Below are positions 30,526-40,027 of a stretch of DNA of 64,000 bases, one piece after another (the stretch's first letter is position 1; the number at the start of each line of letters is the position of its first letter). The position numbers and the translations under genes were made by a program. The DNA comes from DAITQM01 sp039794245 (GTDB lineage: Bacteria > Pseudomonadota > Gammaproteobacteria > Xanthomonadales > Wenzhouxiangellaceae): NCBI GenBank assembly GCA_039794245.1, contig JBDIVS010000012.1:22539-86538 (forward strand), read 5' to 3'. The notes below the pieces were generated by a model. It was not told where the DNA came from, searched no databases, and was given only the letters and a program-made list of their open reading frames with translations.

Positions 30526-31179
30526 ATGTTTAATAAGCGAACAGGTTCGATCGCCGCGGCGCTGGTGCTGGCCGCTTCGGCCGCCACGGGCGGTGAGTTG
30601 CATCCACGGGCCGAAGACGTCCGGCCGCTGTTGCCGGGGATGAAAGCCCCGCCGTTCACCGTGCGCGACGTCACAGGCGAGGTCGTGACGATCGACCCGG
30701 CCCGGTTCGAAAAGCCGGTGGTGCTGACGTTTTACCGCGGCGGCTGGTGCCCGTATTGCAACTTGCAGCTCGCCGAGCTGCGGACCGCCGAGGATCGGTT
30801 GCAGGAGATGGGCTTCGATGTCTGGTTTATCAGCGCCGACCGCCCGGAAATCCTCTACGACAGCCTGAAACAGCAGGTCGATTACCAGCTTTATTCTGAT
30901 GCACCACTCGCCGCCGCCAAGGCCTTCGGCATCGCTTTTCGGGTCGATGACGAAACGTTCGAGCGTTACAAAGCCTACGGCCTCGATTTGGCCGCCGCCT
31001 CCGGCGAAACGCACCACGGCCTGCCGGCACCATCGACTTTCCTGATCGGCACCGACGGCGTGATCCAGTTCCAGTACACCAACCCGGATTACACCGTGCG
31101 CCTGCCGCCCGAGGTGCTGCTGGCCGCGGCCGAGGCCTATCAGAAAGGGGCCCACCGGCGGATGAAAAAGCGGTCCTGA
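30526..31179 (+). CDS. Exported AhpC/TSA-type redoxin
   Basis: This 217-residue protein has an N-terminal signal-like helix (to about residue 22), then a thioredoxin-fold redoxin domain with FYRGGWCPYCNLQL. The C-P-Y-C pair and the PSTFLIGTDG segment place it in the AhpC/TSA peroxiredoxin-like group. It likely reduces peroxides or thiols outside the cytoplasm. AGGAG lies 5 bases before the chosen ATG; a GTG 24 bases upstream is less likely. It precedes the acyl-CoA dehydrogenase, separated by a strong hairpin. Confidence 0.82.
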   Translation: MFNKRTGSIAAALVLAASAATGGELHPRAEDVRPLLPGMKAPPFTVRDVTGEVVTIDPARFEKPVVLTFYRGGWCPYCNLQLAELRTAEDRLQEMGFDVWFISADRPEILYDSLKQQVDYQLYSDAPLAAAKAFGIAFRVDDETFERYKAYGLDLAAASGETHHGLPAPSTFLIGTDGVIQFQYTNPDYTVRLPPEVLLAAAEAYQKGAHRRMKKRS

Positions 31180-31205
31180 ATCGCCCGGTTTTGCGACGTT
31201 TAACG

Positions 31206-31226
31206 CCGCCCGGCGCCGCCGGGCGG
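31206..31226 (+). terminator. Perfect 9-bp GC hairpin before the acyl-CoA dehydrogenase
   Basis: CCGCCCGGC and GCCGGGCGG flank GCC. TATAAT follows two bases later (31229-31234), so the stem sits where a promoter spacer would be; no -35 is evident. Confidence 0.4.
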
Positions 31227-31273
31227 TGTATAATGATTGTTTTGTCGTCGCCGCTCCGCACAGGCCGAGTCTG

Positions 31274-32437
31274 ATGGATTTTTCCTTTACCCCAGAACAA
31301 GAAATGATCCAGGCTGCGGCGCGCGATTTCGCCCGCGAGAAAATCCTGCCGGCCGCCGCCGAACTCGACGCCGAGGGGGCGTTTCCGCTCGACAATATCC
31401 GGCAGATGGGCGAGCTCGGCCTGATGGGCATCGAAGTGCCGGCCGAATACGGCGGCGCCGGCCTCGACCCTCTGGCCTATGTGCTGGCGATGATCGAGAT
31501 CTCGGCCGCCGATGCCGCGCACGGCACGATCATGTCGGTCAACAACTCCTTGTTCTGCAACGGCATTTTGCTCTACGGCACGGAGGAGCAGAAGCAGAAG
31601 TACGTCCGTGCCGTCGCCGGCGGCGAGGCGATCGGCGCTTATGCCCTGACCGAACCGCAATCTGGTTCCGACGCGGCTAATATGCGGACTCGCGCCGAGC
31701 GCAGCACTGACGGCAACCATTACCGGATCAACGGCCGCAAGTCGTGGATCACCTCGGGGCCGTATGCCCGTTATCTTGTGCTCTTCGCCGCCACCGACCC
31801 TGGCGCCGGGGCGCGCGGCATCAGCGCCTTTTTGATCGATACCGAACGCGCCGGTTTCAAGCGCGGCAAGACCGAGCCCAAGCTCGGCATCCGCGCCTCA
31901 GCAACCTGCGAGGTGGAGTTCGACGATTACCTGTGCCCGGCGGCCGATCTTCTGGGCCGCGAAGGCGAGGGCTTCAAGATTGCGATGAGCGTGCTCGACG
32001 CCGGGCGCATCGGCATCGCCTCGCAGGCGGTCGGCATCGCCCGCGCCGCCTATGAGGCGAGCCTCGTTTATGTCCGCGAGCGCCAGGCTTTCGGCCAGCC
32101 GATCGGTGCCTTCCAGATGACCCAGGCCAAGATCGCCGACATGAAAACCCGGCTTGACGCCGCAACTTTGCTGGTCTATCGCGCGGCGTGGGCCAAACAG
32201 CAGGCCGCGGCCGGCGGCCGGCGTTACACCGTCGAGGCGAGTTGCGCCAAGCTGTACGCCTCGGAAACGGCGATGGCGATCGCCCACCAGGCGGTGCAGA
32301 TCCACGGCGGCATGGGCTACAGCCGCGAGCTGCCGGTCGAGCGTTACTTCCGCGACGCCAAGATCACCGAAATCTACGAGGGCACCAGCGAAATCCAGCG
32401 CCTGGTCATCGGCCGTGCCGAAACCGGAGTTCGTTGA
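31274..32437 (+). CDS. Short-chain acyl-CoA dehydrogenase
   Basis: This 387-residue flavoprotein has the acyl-CoA dehydrogenase order: helical N domain, central beta domain with YALTEPQSGSDA and KSWITSGPYA, and a C-terminal domain with RQAFGQPIGAFQ, QIHGGMGY and the catalytic Glu in YEGTSEIQR. The Glu position fits short-chain (butyryl-type) enzymes, which oxidise acyl-CoA with FAD and feed electrons to ETF. The ATG at 31274 gives the typical MDFSFTPEQ start. It lies 35 bases before the NAD-glutamate dehydrogenase. Confidence 0.92.
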   Translation: MDFSFTPEQEMIQAAARDFAREKILPAAAELDAEGAFPLDNIRQMGELGLMGIEVPAEYGGAGLDPLAYVLAMIEISAADAAHGTIMSVNNSLFCNGILLYGTEEQKQKYVRAVAGGEAIGAYALTEPQSGSDAANMRTRAERSTDGNHYRINGRKSWITSGPYARYLVLFAATDPGAGARGISAFLIDTERAGFKRGKTEPKLGIRASATCEVEFDDYLCPAADLLGREGEGFKIAMSVLDAGRIGIASQAVGIARAAYEASLVYVRERQAFGQPIGAFQMTQAKIADMKTRLDAATLLVYRAAWAKQQAAAGGRRYTVEASCAKLYASETAMAIAHQAVQIHGGMGYSRELPVERYFRDAKITEIYEGTSEIQRLVIGRAETGVR

Positions 32438-32472
32438 CATCCCGCCATTTTTAACTTGCCGATAAAACAGCC

Positions 32473-35400
32473 ATGCCCGCCGAAGCGCCAGATCGCCGCG
32501 CTCTGATACAAACGATCGAAACCGCCGTTGCCGCGTTGCCCGAGGCCGACGTTGTGCCCGAAGGGTTTACCGCGGTGTTCCTCAAGCGTGTACCGACCGC
32601 CGAATTGGCGGTGCGCAGCACGGCGGAAATAGCCCAGGTCGTCCTCTCGATGGCCCGTCTTGCGGCGCACCGCCCCCCCGGCGAAGTGCTGCTTCGCGTC
32701 TTCAATCCCGAGCGCGCGCGTGACGGCTGGGAATCGCCGCACAGCGTCATCCAGATCGTCAACGACGATATGCCTTTCCTGGTCGATTCGGCGACGATGG
32801 TGCTGGCCGAAGCAGGGATCGCGGTGCACCTGATCATCCACCCGGTGATCAACGTAAGGCGGGACGGGGCTGCGCTGCGCGGCCTGGCACCGGCCGACGA
32901 CCCGGCCGGGCAGGCCGAATCGTTGATTCATCTCGAGATCGATCGTCAGGTCGGCGGTGCCGGCTTCGCCCACCTCGAACAGCGCCTGCGCAAATCGTTT
33001 GCCGACGTCGCACTCGCCGTCCAGGACTGGGAAGCGATGCGTGACAAAGCCGCGGCGATCGCCGCCCGGCTGCCGAAGATCGCCTCGTGCATCGGCGCCG
33101 AGATTTGCGCTGAAGCCGCGGCCTTCATCGACTGGCTGGCGGCTGATCATTTCACCTTTCTCGGTTTTCGCGAATACGTCGTCGAGGAGGTCGCCGGCGA
33201 GCGCGAGATGCGCATCGTCGAGGGTTCCGGCCTCGGTATATTGCGCCGCGTCAGTCCTAACCACCGGCCGCGCAAGCTGGCCAGCCTGTCGTCCGCGGCG
33301 CGCGATGTCGAGCACCGCCATCACCCGATCATCGTCACCAAGACCAACGCCCGCTCGACCGTACACCGCGCCGGTTACATGGATTACATCGGCGTGTTGC
33401 GCTACGACGCCGCTGGGAAAGTGGTGGGCGAGTACCGGATACTGGGCTTGTTCACTTCCGGCGCCTACCATCGGCGGGTCAAGGAAACGCCGCTCGTTAG
33501 GCAGAAAGCCGCCGAAGTGTTGGAGCGCTCCGGCCTTCGGCCGCGCAGTCACGAGAACAAGGCACTGCAACACATCCTCGAAACCCTGCCGCGCGACGAA
33601 TTGTTCCAGGGCACCACAGATGAGCTTTACGAACTGGCGATGGGTGTGCTCGACTTGCAGGAGCGGCCGCAAACCCGGTTGTTCGTCCGCCGCGAGCGTT
33701 ACGGCCGGTTTTATTCCTGCATGGTGTTCATCCCGCGCGACCGCTTCAATACCGAAACCCGCGAGCGGATTCAGGCGATTTTGAAACGCGCGCTGCGCGG
33801 CGAGCAGATCGATTTCACGGTCCAGGTCTCGGAGTCCAATCTGGCGCGGCTGCACGTCATCATCCGCAGCCGCGAGCGCGGCGAGTTGTCGTACGACCGC
33901 GATGAGATCGAAAAACGCATCGTCCTCGCCGTTCGCTCGTGGCTCGACGAGCTGCGCGCCCTGCTCGTTAGGGAACACGGCGAACTGGAGGGCCTGCGGC
34001 TGGCCGAGCACATCGGCAAGGCGCTGCCGACCGCCTACAGCGAGGAAGTGACGCCGGCGGTCGCCGTCGGCGACGTGATGAAAATCGCCGAGCTCATGAG
34101 CGGCGGCGGTCTGGCAATCAGCCTGTACCGGCCGCGGATCCGCACCAGCGCCCAGCGGCGGGTGTTGCGCTGCAAGTTATTCATGCACAACCAGGCGCAG
34201 CCCCTGTCGCGGATCTTTCCGATTTTCGAGAGCATGGGGCTCAAGATGATCAGCGAGCGGCCCTACGAAGTCGATCTTGGCCCCAACACCACCGTCTGGA
34301 TTCAGGATTTCGATATGGCGCCGGTGGTCGAACAGCGGCTCGAACTGGAAGCCGTCGAGGCTTCGTTCACCGATGCCTTGCAGCGCCTGATTGACGGCAC
34401 GATGGAAAGCGACGGCTTCAACCGGCTGATCGTCCAGGCCCAGATGGCGCCGCGCCAGGTGACGCTGCTGCGCGCCCTGAGCCGTTACCTGCTGCAAACC
34501 GGCATGCCGTTTTCGCAGGCTTATATGGAAGAAGTGACCAGCCGCTACCCGCTGATCGCCCGCCTGCTGGTCGCGCTGTTCGAAAATCATTTCGCGCCGT
34601 CGGGCTCGGGCGGGGCGGCGCGCCGCGAACTCAAGCATGCGCTCAAATGGCTGCTCGCCGGTAGCGGCGAGTCGCCGTTTGCCGACAGCGTCCGCCAGGT
34701 CATCGACCAACTCGGCACCGCACGCGAGGAGCGGGTGGCGGCGCTGCGCCGGGCGATCGAATCCGGCCTGGAGACGATCTCGAGCCAGGACGACGACCGC
34801 ATCCTGCGCGGTTTTTACGAACTGATCGAAGCGACGCTCCGGACCAATTATTTTCAGCCGCCGGATCCCGAGTTCGGCGAATATCTGTGCTTCAAGCTCG
34901 ATTCGGCCAGGGTGCCGGAGTTGCCCAAGCCGCGGCCCTATCGTGAGACCTGGGTCTATTCGCCGCGCGTCGAGGGTGTGCATCTGCGCGCCGGGCCGGT
35001 GGCCCGCGGCGGCTTGCGTTGGTCCGACCGCCGCGAGGATTTCCGGACCGAAGTGCTGGGCCTGATGAAAGCCCAGAACGTCAAGAACACGCTGATCGTT
35101 CCGGTCGGCGCGAAAGGCGGTTTCGTCGTCAAGCGACCGCCGGCCGGTGATCGCCAGGCACTGCACGACGAAGTGGTCTATTGCTACCGCAACTTCATCA
35201 CCGCTCTTCTGGCGCTCGCCGACAACCGGCTCGGCAAGGGCATCCGGCCGCCGCCCGGCATCGTGCGCCGCGACGGCGACGATCCATACCTGGTCGTCGC
35301 CGCCGACAAGGGCACCGCGACGTTCTCCGATATTGCCAATCGGATTGCGTTGGACCAGGGCTTCTGGCTCGGCGATGCGTTTGCCTCGGGCGGTTCGAAC

Positions 35401-37401
35401 GGTTACGACCACAAAGCGATGGCGATCACCGCCAAGGGCGCCTGGGAATGCGTCAAGCGCCACTTCCGCGAGCTTGGCCGCGACATCCAGCAGGAGCCGT
35501 TCACCGTCGTCGGTATCGGCGACATGTCGGGCGATGTGTTCGGCAACGGCATGCTGTTGTCGCGCCATATCCGCTTGCAGGGCGCGTTCAACCACCAGCA
35601 CATCTTCATCGATCCCGATCCCGATTGCGAAAAAAGCTGGCACGAGCGGGAGCGGCTGTTCAAAATGCCGCGTTCGTCGTGGGACGATTACGACCGCGCG
35701 CTGCTCTCGCCCGGCGGCGGCATCTGGCGGCGCGATGCCAAGTCCATTGAACTTGCGCCCGCAGTGCGCGACTGGCTCGGCCTCGCGGCGGCCCGCGTCA
35801 CGCCGCAGGAACTGATCCGCGCCCTCATCACCGCGCCGGTCGATCTGTTGTGGAACGGCGGCATCGGCACCTACGTCAAGGCCAGCGGCGAAAGCCATGC
35901 CGATGTCGGTGACCGAGCGAACAATACGGTGCGCGTCAATGCCGGCGAACTGCGCTGCAAGGTGATCGGCGAAGGCGGCAACCTCGGCCTGACCCAACTG
36001 GCGCGCATCGAATATGCCGCCCGCGGCGGGCGGCTCAACACCGATTTCATCGACAACTCAGCCGGCGTCGATTGCTCGGACCACGAGGTCAACATCAAGA
36101 TCCTGTTCCGCGAGGCGGGCGAAAAAATCACCGCCAGTGAACGCAACCGGATGCTGCGCGACATGCAAGACGAGGTCGAGCGCCTGGTGCTGCGCGGCAA
36201 CTACCTGCAAAGCCAGTCGATCAGCCAGATGGAAACGCTGGCCAACGCCCGCCTCGGCGCCCAGATGCACCTGATCGCGACGCTCGAGCGCCTCGGCCTG
36301 CTCGACCGCGAACTCGAATTTCTGCCGAGCGACGAGCAGTTGCGCGAACGCATGAACCGTGGTGCGGCGTTGTCCAGGCCTGAACTTGCAGTCCTGCTGT
36401 CGTACAGCAAAATTCACGTCTATCGCGAGCTTCTGGCCGGCGACGGGCCGGACGATCCTTACATGGTGCGCGAGCTCGTGAACTACTTTCCCTCGGCGCT
36501 GCGCCACGGGGAGTGGCGCGAAATCATGCTGCGCCATCCGTTGAAACGCGAGATCATCGCCACCCGCCTGACCAACAATATCGTCAACCGGATGGGCGCC
36601 TCGTTCGTGCTCCGCGTGCAGGAGGATACCGGCGCCGATATCGCAGCGATCATCAAGGCCTACGCCGTGGCGCGCGAAATCTTCGCGGTGCGCAAACTGT
36701 GGAAGCAGGTCGAAGCGCTGGACAACACCGCGCCGGCCAAGGTGCAGGGCGAGGCGATGCTCAGTCTGTGGAACGTCATGCGCCAGGCGGTGCGCTGGTT
36801 CCTCAACCGGCCGGGTGGCGAGCCATTGGCGATCCAGCCCCTGATCGACCGCTACGCCCCTGGTATCACCGAGGCGCGGCGGCTGTTGCGCGAGCACCTG
36901 CCGCCGGCGCACGCCGAGGTGGTCAAGCGTAACAGCGCGCATTTCGCCGCTGCCGGTTTCGATCCCGCTCTTGCCGCCGAAGTGGCCTTGAGCCCGCTGC
37001 TCATCGACCTGCTCGATATCGTCGATCAATCGCTGCTCACCGGCCGGCCGCTGGGGCAGGTCGTCGCCGTCTATTACGAACTCGACCGTGTCCTGGGCCT
37101 CGACTGGCTGCGCCGCGAAATCGAGGAGTTGCCGGCGCACGGCGACTGGGACGCGCACGCCCGCGGCTATCTGCGCAACGACATGCAGTTGCAGCACCGC
37201 CTGTTGACCGGCCAGGTGCTGAAACTGGACGGCAGCGAAGACGGCAGACAGCAGGTTGCGCGGTGGGCCGAAAAACACGGCGGCAGGCTGGCGCGCCTCG
37301 CTGCCATGCTCGAGGAAATGCGCAGCCGTCCGGGCTCCGATTTTGCCACCGTCACTGTCGCCACCCGTTCCCTGGCCCAGATGGTCACCGCCGGGGCATA
37401 G
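32473..37401 (+). CDS. NAD-specific glutamate dehydrogenase, large (about 180 kDa) type
   Basis: This 1642-residue enzyme deaminates glutamate to 2-oxoglutarate. The first 700 or so residues form ACT-like regulatory domains. The catalytic part contains GGLRWSDRREDFRTE and the active Lys881 in PVGAKGGF, followed by the NAD-binding segment with IGDMSGDVFGNGMLLS and the C-terminal helical region. These large enzymes occur in Pseudomonas, Caulobacter and Streptomyces and are usually allosterically controlled. No ribosome site stands out. With the acyl-CoA dehydrogenase it points to amino and fatty acid catabolism. Confidence 0.96.
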   Translation: MPAEAPDRRALIQTIETAVAALPEADVVPEGFTAVFLKRVPTAELAVRSTAEIAQVVLSMARLAAHRPPGEVLLRVFNPERARDGWESPHSVIQIVNDDMPFLVDSATMVLAEAGIAVHLIIHPVINVRRDGAALRGLAPADDPAGQAESLIHLEIDRQVGGAGFAHLEQRLRKSFADVALAVQDWEAMRDKAAAIAARLPKIASCIGAEICAEAAAFIDWLAADHFTFLGFREYVVEEVAGEREMRIVEGSGLGILRRVSPNHRPRKLASLSSAARDVEHRHHPIIVTKTNARSTVHRAGYMDYIGVLRYDAAGKVVGEYRILGLFTSGAYHRRVKETPLVRQKAAEVLERSGLRPRSHENKALQHILETLPRDELFQGTTDELYELAMGVLDLQERPQTRLFVRRERYGRFYSCMVFIPRDRFNTETRERIQAILKRALRGEQIDFTVQVSESNLARLHVIIRSRERGELSYDRDEIEKRIVLAVRSWLDELRALLVREHGELEGLRLAEHIGKALPTAYSEEVTPAVAVGDVMKIAELMSGGGLAISLYRPRIRTSAQRRVLRCKLFMHNQAQPLSRIFPIFESMGLKMISERPYEVDLGPNTTVWIQDFDMAPVVEQRLELEAVEASFTDALQRLIDGTMESDGFNRLIVQAQMAPRQVTLLRALSRYLLQTGMPFSQAYMEEVTSRYPLIARLLVALFENHFAPSGSGGAARRELKHALKWLLAGSGESPFADSVRQVIDQLGTAREERVAALRRAIESGLETISSQDDDRILRGFYELIEATLRTNYFQPPDPEFGEYLCFKLDSARVPELPKPRPYRETWVYSPRVEGVHLRAGPVARGGLRWSDRREDFRTEVLGLMKAQNVKNTLIVPVGAKGGFVVKRPPAGDRQALHDEVVYCYRNFITALLALADNRLGKGIRPPPGIVRRDGDDPYLVVAADKGTATFSDIANRIALDQGFWLGDAFASGGSNGYDHKAMAITAKGAWECVKRHFRELGRDIQQEPFTVVGIGDMSGDVFGNGMLLSRHIRLQGAFNHQHIFIDPDPDCEKSWHERERLFKMPRSSWDDYDRALLSPGGGIWRRDAKSIELAPAVRDWLGLAAARVTPQELIRALITAPVDLLWNGGIGTYVKASGESHADVGDRANNTVRVNAGELRCKVIGEGGNLGLTQLARIEYAARGGRLNTDFIDNSAGVDCSDHEVNIKILFREAGEKITASERNRMLRDMQDEVERLVLRGNYLQSQSISQMETLANARLGAQMHLIATLERLGLLDRELEFLPSDEQLRERMNRGAALSRPELAVLLSYSKIHVYRELLAGDGPDDPYMVRELVNYFPSALRHGEWREIMLRHPLKREIIATRLTNNIVNRMGASFVLRVQEDTGADIAAIIKAYAVAREIFAVRKLWKQVEALDNTAPAKVQGEAMLSLWNVMRQAVRWFLNRPGGEPLAIQPLIDRYAPGITEARRLLREHLPPAHAEVVKRNSAHFAAAGFDPALAAEVALSPLLIDLLDIVDQSLLTGRPLGQVVAVYYELDRVLGLDWLRREIEELPAHGDWDAHARGYLRNDMQLQHRLLTGQVLKLDGSEDGRQQVARWAEKHGGRLARLAAMLEEMRSRPGSDFATVTVATRSLAQMVTAGA

Positions 37402-37437
37402 TTTTCCCCCGCAGAGCGGCGGCCGGCGCGGCAGTCG

Positions 37438-37453
37438 CCCGCCCGGCGGGTTT
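37438..37453 (+). terminator. Small hairpin between convergent gdh and pspC
   Basis: CCCGC and GCGGG flank CCG and are followed by TTT, four bases before the end of pspC. Weak, but in the right place for transcript ends. Confidence 0.3.
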
Positions 37454-37456
37454 CGA

Positions 37457-37864
37457 CTACGAGCCCTTGAGTTCGCGGTCGATTTCGTAACGTTTGGAAG
37501 TCAGGTAGGCTTCCATGCGTTGCAAGCGCAGTTCGAGTTCTCGGAAGCGGTGGCGGATCTCGCCGAACGTATTTTTGGGTTCGATCGTGGTTTTGCGCCA
37601 GAAGGTTTCTTCCTCGGTGCTGGCGTACAGGTCGCGCGGTTTGGCCGGCAGGATGAGGCACAAGATGATGTAGCCGGTGATCACGAACGGGGTGAACGGG
37701 ACCGCCGCGATCAGGGTCACCACCCTGACGGTGCGCCGGTCCAGGCCGAGATAGTCGGCGATACCGGAGCAGACGCCGCACAAGATGCGGTCGTCGCGGT
37801 TGCGGTACAGGCGGTGGGGGTTGATCCTGTCGCCGGGGTCGGGGCGGTCGTAGCGGCGGTTCAT
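37457..37864 (-). CDS. pspC: Phage shock protein C
   Basis: This 135-residue protein carries a PspC domain (LYRNRDDRILCGVCSGIADYLG) followed by a hydrophobic helix and a C-terminal region of about 50 residues with heptad-like pattern. PspC senses inner-membrane damage and with PspB frees PspA. The ATG at 37864 overlaps the pspB stop as ATGA, so an upstream start is rejected. It is the last gene of the pspABC operon and is convergent with the glutamate dehydrogenase gene. Confidence 0.92.
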   Translation of the reverse strand: MNRRYDRPDPGDRINPHRLYRNRDDRILCGVCSGIADYLGLDRRTVRVVTLIAAVPFTPFVITGYIILCLILPAKPRDLYASTEEETFWRKTTIEPKNTFGEIRHRFRELELRLQRMEAYLTSKRYEIDRELKGS

Positions 37865-38079
37865 GAGTGGCGTCTCCAGTCGGGTACCTCGGCGTCGAGG
37901 ATACGTTCGAGGTTGTGGATGCGGTCTTCCATGCGTCTGGACGATTCCCACATCTCGCTCAGCATTTTCTCATCCTCGCTGGACAAGCCGCGGTTGGCGC
38001 GCATCTTGGAGAGGTAGTGGAAAACGATCCAGATGGGCGCGACGACGGTCAGAAAGATGATGCCGAAGACTTCGCTCAT
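37861..38079 (-). CDS. pspB: Phage shock protein B
   Basis: This 72-residue protein has an N-terminal membrane helix (residues 4-22) and a basic/acidic coiled tail, the typical PspB shape and length. It acts with PspC as a stress sensor. It begins 3 bases after the pspA stop and ends in an ATGA overlap with pspC, so the three are a tight operon. Confidence 0.92.
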   Translation of the reverse strand: MSEVFGIIFLTVVAPIWIVFHYLSKMRANRGLSSEDEKMLSEMWESSRRMEDRIHNLERILDAEVPDWRRHS

Positions 38080-38082
38080 CGT

Positions 38083-38772
38083 TCACTCCTTGGCCGGCGA
38101 CGCCGGTTTGGGGCTTTTGGCGAGGCGGGCCTTGAGGGCGGCCAGCTCGTCGGCGACTTTATCCTCGTCGGCGAGTTTGGTGAGTTCTTCGCCCACCGTG
38201 CTCTGCCGGCCGAGTTCGAGCGCCTCGGATTCTGCCTCGAGGTGTTCGATCCGGCGCTCGGCCGATTCGAATTTGAACAGCATATCGTCGATTTTAGCGG
38301 TGTGGACCTGGCGCCGCGCTTTCAACTGCGTGCCGGCGTGCCGCTGGCGCAGGACCAGCGTGCGCTGGCGGGCCTTGGCGTCGGCCAGTTTGGCTTGCAG
38401 GCGCGAAATGTCCTCGGCGAAGCGCTGCTGTTGCTCCTCGAGATGCTGGCATTCTTCGGCGGCCGCCCTGCGGCGCTCGCCGAGCGCCGCTTTTTCGAGC
38501 AGCGCGGCTTTGGCCAGATCCTCGCGTTCCTTGCGCAGCGCGAGTTCCGCCTTGCTTTCCCATTCGCCCTGCTCCTGTTCGAGCCGGGCCAGGTGGCGGT
38601 TGCGCTCCTTGTGGTCGGCGATGCACTTGGCGGCCGCCGAGCGCAACTCGACGAGCGTGTCTTCCATCTCCTGAATCATCAGGCGGATGATTTTTTCCGG
38701 ATCCTCCGCCTTTTCGAGCAGGGCGTTGAGATTGGCGTTGATGATGTCCGACAGTCTGGAAAAGATGCCCAT
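38083..38772 (-). CDS. pspA: Phage shock protein A
   Basis: This 229-residue member of the PspA/IM30 (ESCRT-III-like) family starts MGIFSRLSDIINANLNALL, an amphipathic membrane-binding helix, and continues as a long Glu/Arg/Ala coiled coil. PspA coats damaged inner membrane and, in E. coli, also inhibits the activator PspF. It leads the operon behind a sigma-54 promoter. The pspF gene, normally divergent here, is absent; an FKBP isomerase lies upstream instead. Confidence 0.95.
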   Translation of the reverse strand: MGIFSRLSDIINANLNALLEKAEDPEKIIRLMIQEMEDTLVELRSAAAKCIADHKERNRHLARLEQEQGEWESKAELALRKEREDLAKAALLEKAALGERRRAAAEECQHLEEQQQRFAEDISRLQAKLADAKARQRTLVLRQRHAGTQLKARRQVHTAKIDDMLFKFESAERRIEHLEAESEALELGRQSTVGEELTKLADEDKVADELAALKARLAKSPKPASPAKE

Positions 38773-38808
38773 GGCGATCTCCTGGTTTGGGGATGACGCT
38801 CCAGGTGA

Positions 38809-38824
38809 TGCAGCGGGTGTGCCA
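38809..38824 (-). promoter_or_regulatory. Sigma-54 promoter of pspABC
   Basis: Leftward, TGGCACACCCGCTGCA has GG and GC exactly 10 bases apart and matches TGGCAC-N5-yTGCA. It would start transcription about 25 bases before pspA. This is the control mode known for psp operons. Confidence 0.8.
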
Positions 38825-38897
38825 ATTGTGGTGTGGCCGGTGGCCGGGGCGCCGGTCCGCGAGGTGAGAAGATCACGGACCGCGCGGGTATTTTTGC

Positions 38898-38910
38898 CGT
38901 AATTGATTGA
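38898..38910 (-). promoter_or_regulatory. IHF binding site upstream of the psp promoter
   Basis: Leftward, AATCAATCAATTA fits WATCAA-N4-TTR at every position, about 75-85 bases upstream of the -24 box in an A/T-rich patch. IHF would bend DNA so a distant enhancer-bound activator can reach sigma-54 polymerase. Confidence 0.65.
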
Positions 38911-39300
38911 TTAAACTAAGAAAATTCTTTCCGGCATTGCGGCTGTAGCGGGCCCTGGGCAGCCTGGTTTAGGGCCTTTGGCAGCCGCTGGCGCCGGGGT
39001 TTCAGGCGCCCGCCGCCGCCGGCGGGCGGTGTGGCAGGAACCCGTACCTGGCGGTTTTCCCCGGATGTTGGCGAATGACACCGGATGGCTCGTTATCGCT
39101 CGCGGAACCCGACTGCCCGGCTGTGGTCCCAGCGGGGCATGGCGATCTGCCATCGCTGCCGGTGGTGATAGCGCCGGTCGAGCCGCTCGCGGTACACTAT
39201 GTCGGATATCCGCCCGGCGGATACCAGAACCATCGCCCCTGCACGCCGAGCGGCTGCGCCGCGGCAGATCGCGTTACCCAAAATTTCCGGAGGAGCCCGA
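38911..39300 (+). other. psp-fkpA intergenic region, possible enhancer zone
   Basis: There is no convincing gene. The left end holds AAGAAAATTCTT-type dyad sequence where a PspF-like activator could bind. A strong stem, CGCCCGCC/GGCGGGCG at 39007-39028, lies in the middle. GGAGGAG at the right end is the isomerase ribosome site. No clear fkpA promoter was found. Confidence 0.45.
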
Positions 39301-40023
39301 ATGATTCGTCACAATCCGTTGCTGCTGTCGCTGCTTGTGCTGGCCGGACCGGCCATGGCGCAGCAGTCGGCCGATGTCCTGTCCGACAAGAGCAAGCTGA
39401 GTTACGCCGTCGGTTTCGACATGGGCATGAACCTCAAACGGCAGAACATCGACCTCGACCTCGAACAACTGGTCCGCGCGATCCGCGACACTTTCAGCGA
39501 GGTCGAGCCGAGCGTGCCGCGCGAGGAGATGGCGACGATCCTGACTGCCCTGCAGCAGAAGATCCGGGCCGAGCAGATCGAGCGCTTCAAGCAGCTTTCC
39601 GAGGAGAACCAGAGCAAATCCAACGCTTTTCTCGCCGACAACGCCAAAAAATCCGGTGTCGTCTCGCTGCCGAGCGGTGTGCAGTACCGGGTGATCGAAG
39701 AAGGCGAGGGCGCGCGGCCGAAGTTGAGCGATACGGTCAGTATCCATTTCCGCGGCTCGAAGATGGACGGCTGGGAATTCGACAGCACCTTCGCCCGCGC
39801 TCAGCCGGAGATCTTCAAGATCGAGGACATCACGGTCCAGGGCTGGCAGGAGGTACTGCCGTTGATGCGTGAAGGTGCCACCTGGCGGGTCTATCTGCCG
39901 CCGGAAATGGCCTTTGGCGCGCGCGGTAACCCGCCGATCGGCCCGAACGAGGCGGTGATCTTCGAACTCAAGCTGGTGCAGATCAATCCGCCCGTTCCGG
40001 CACAGGCCCAGGGCGGCGGTTGA
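39301..40023 (+). CDS. FKBP-type peptidyl-prolyl isomerase, periplasmic (FkpA/Mip-like)
   Basis: This 240-residue protein has a signal peptide (cleavage near AMAQQ), an N-terminal helical dimerisation domain starting KLSYAVGFDMGMNLK, and a C-terminal FKBP domain with GVQYRVIEEGEG, VSIHFRGS, GWQEVLPLM and VYLPPEMAFG. It helps fold exported proteins, like FkpA or Mip. GGAGGAG precedes the ATG. The Nudix-fusion gene begins four bases after its stop, so the two are probably cotranscribed. Confidence 0.92.
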   Translation: MIRHNPLLLSLLVLAGPAMAQQSADVLSDKSKLSYAVGFDMGMNLKRQNIDLDLEQLVRAIRDTFSEVEPSVPREEMATILTALQQKIRAEQIERFKQLSEENQSKSNAFLADNAKKSGVVSLPSGVQYRVIEEGEGARPKLSDTVSIHFRGSKMDGWEFDSTFARAQPEIFKIEDITVQGWQEVLPLMREGATWRVYLPPEMAFGARGNPPIGPNEAVIFELKLVQINPPVPAQAQGGG

Positions 40024-40027
40024 ACGC

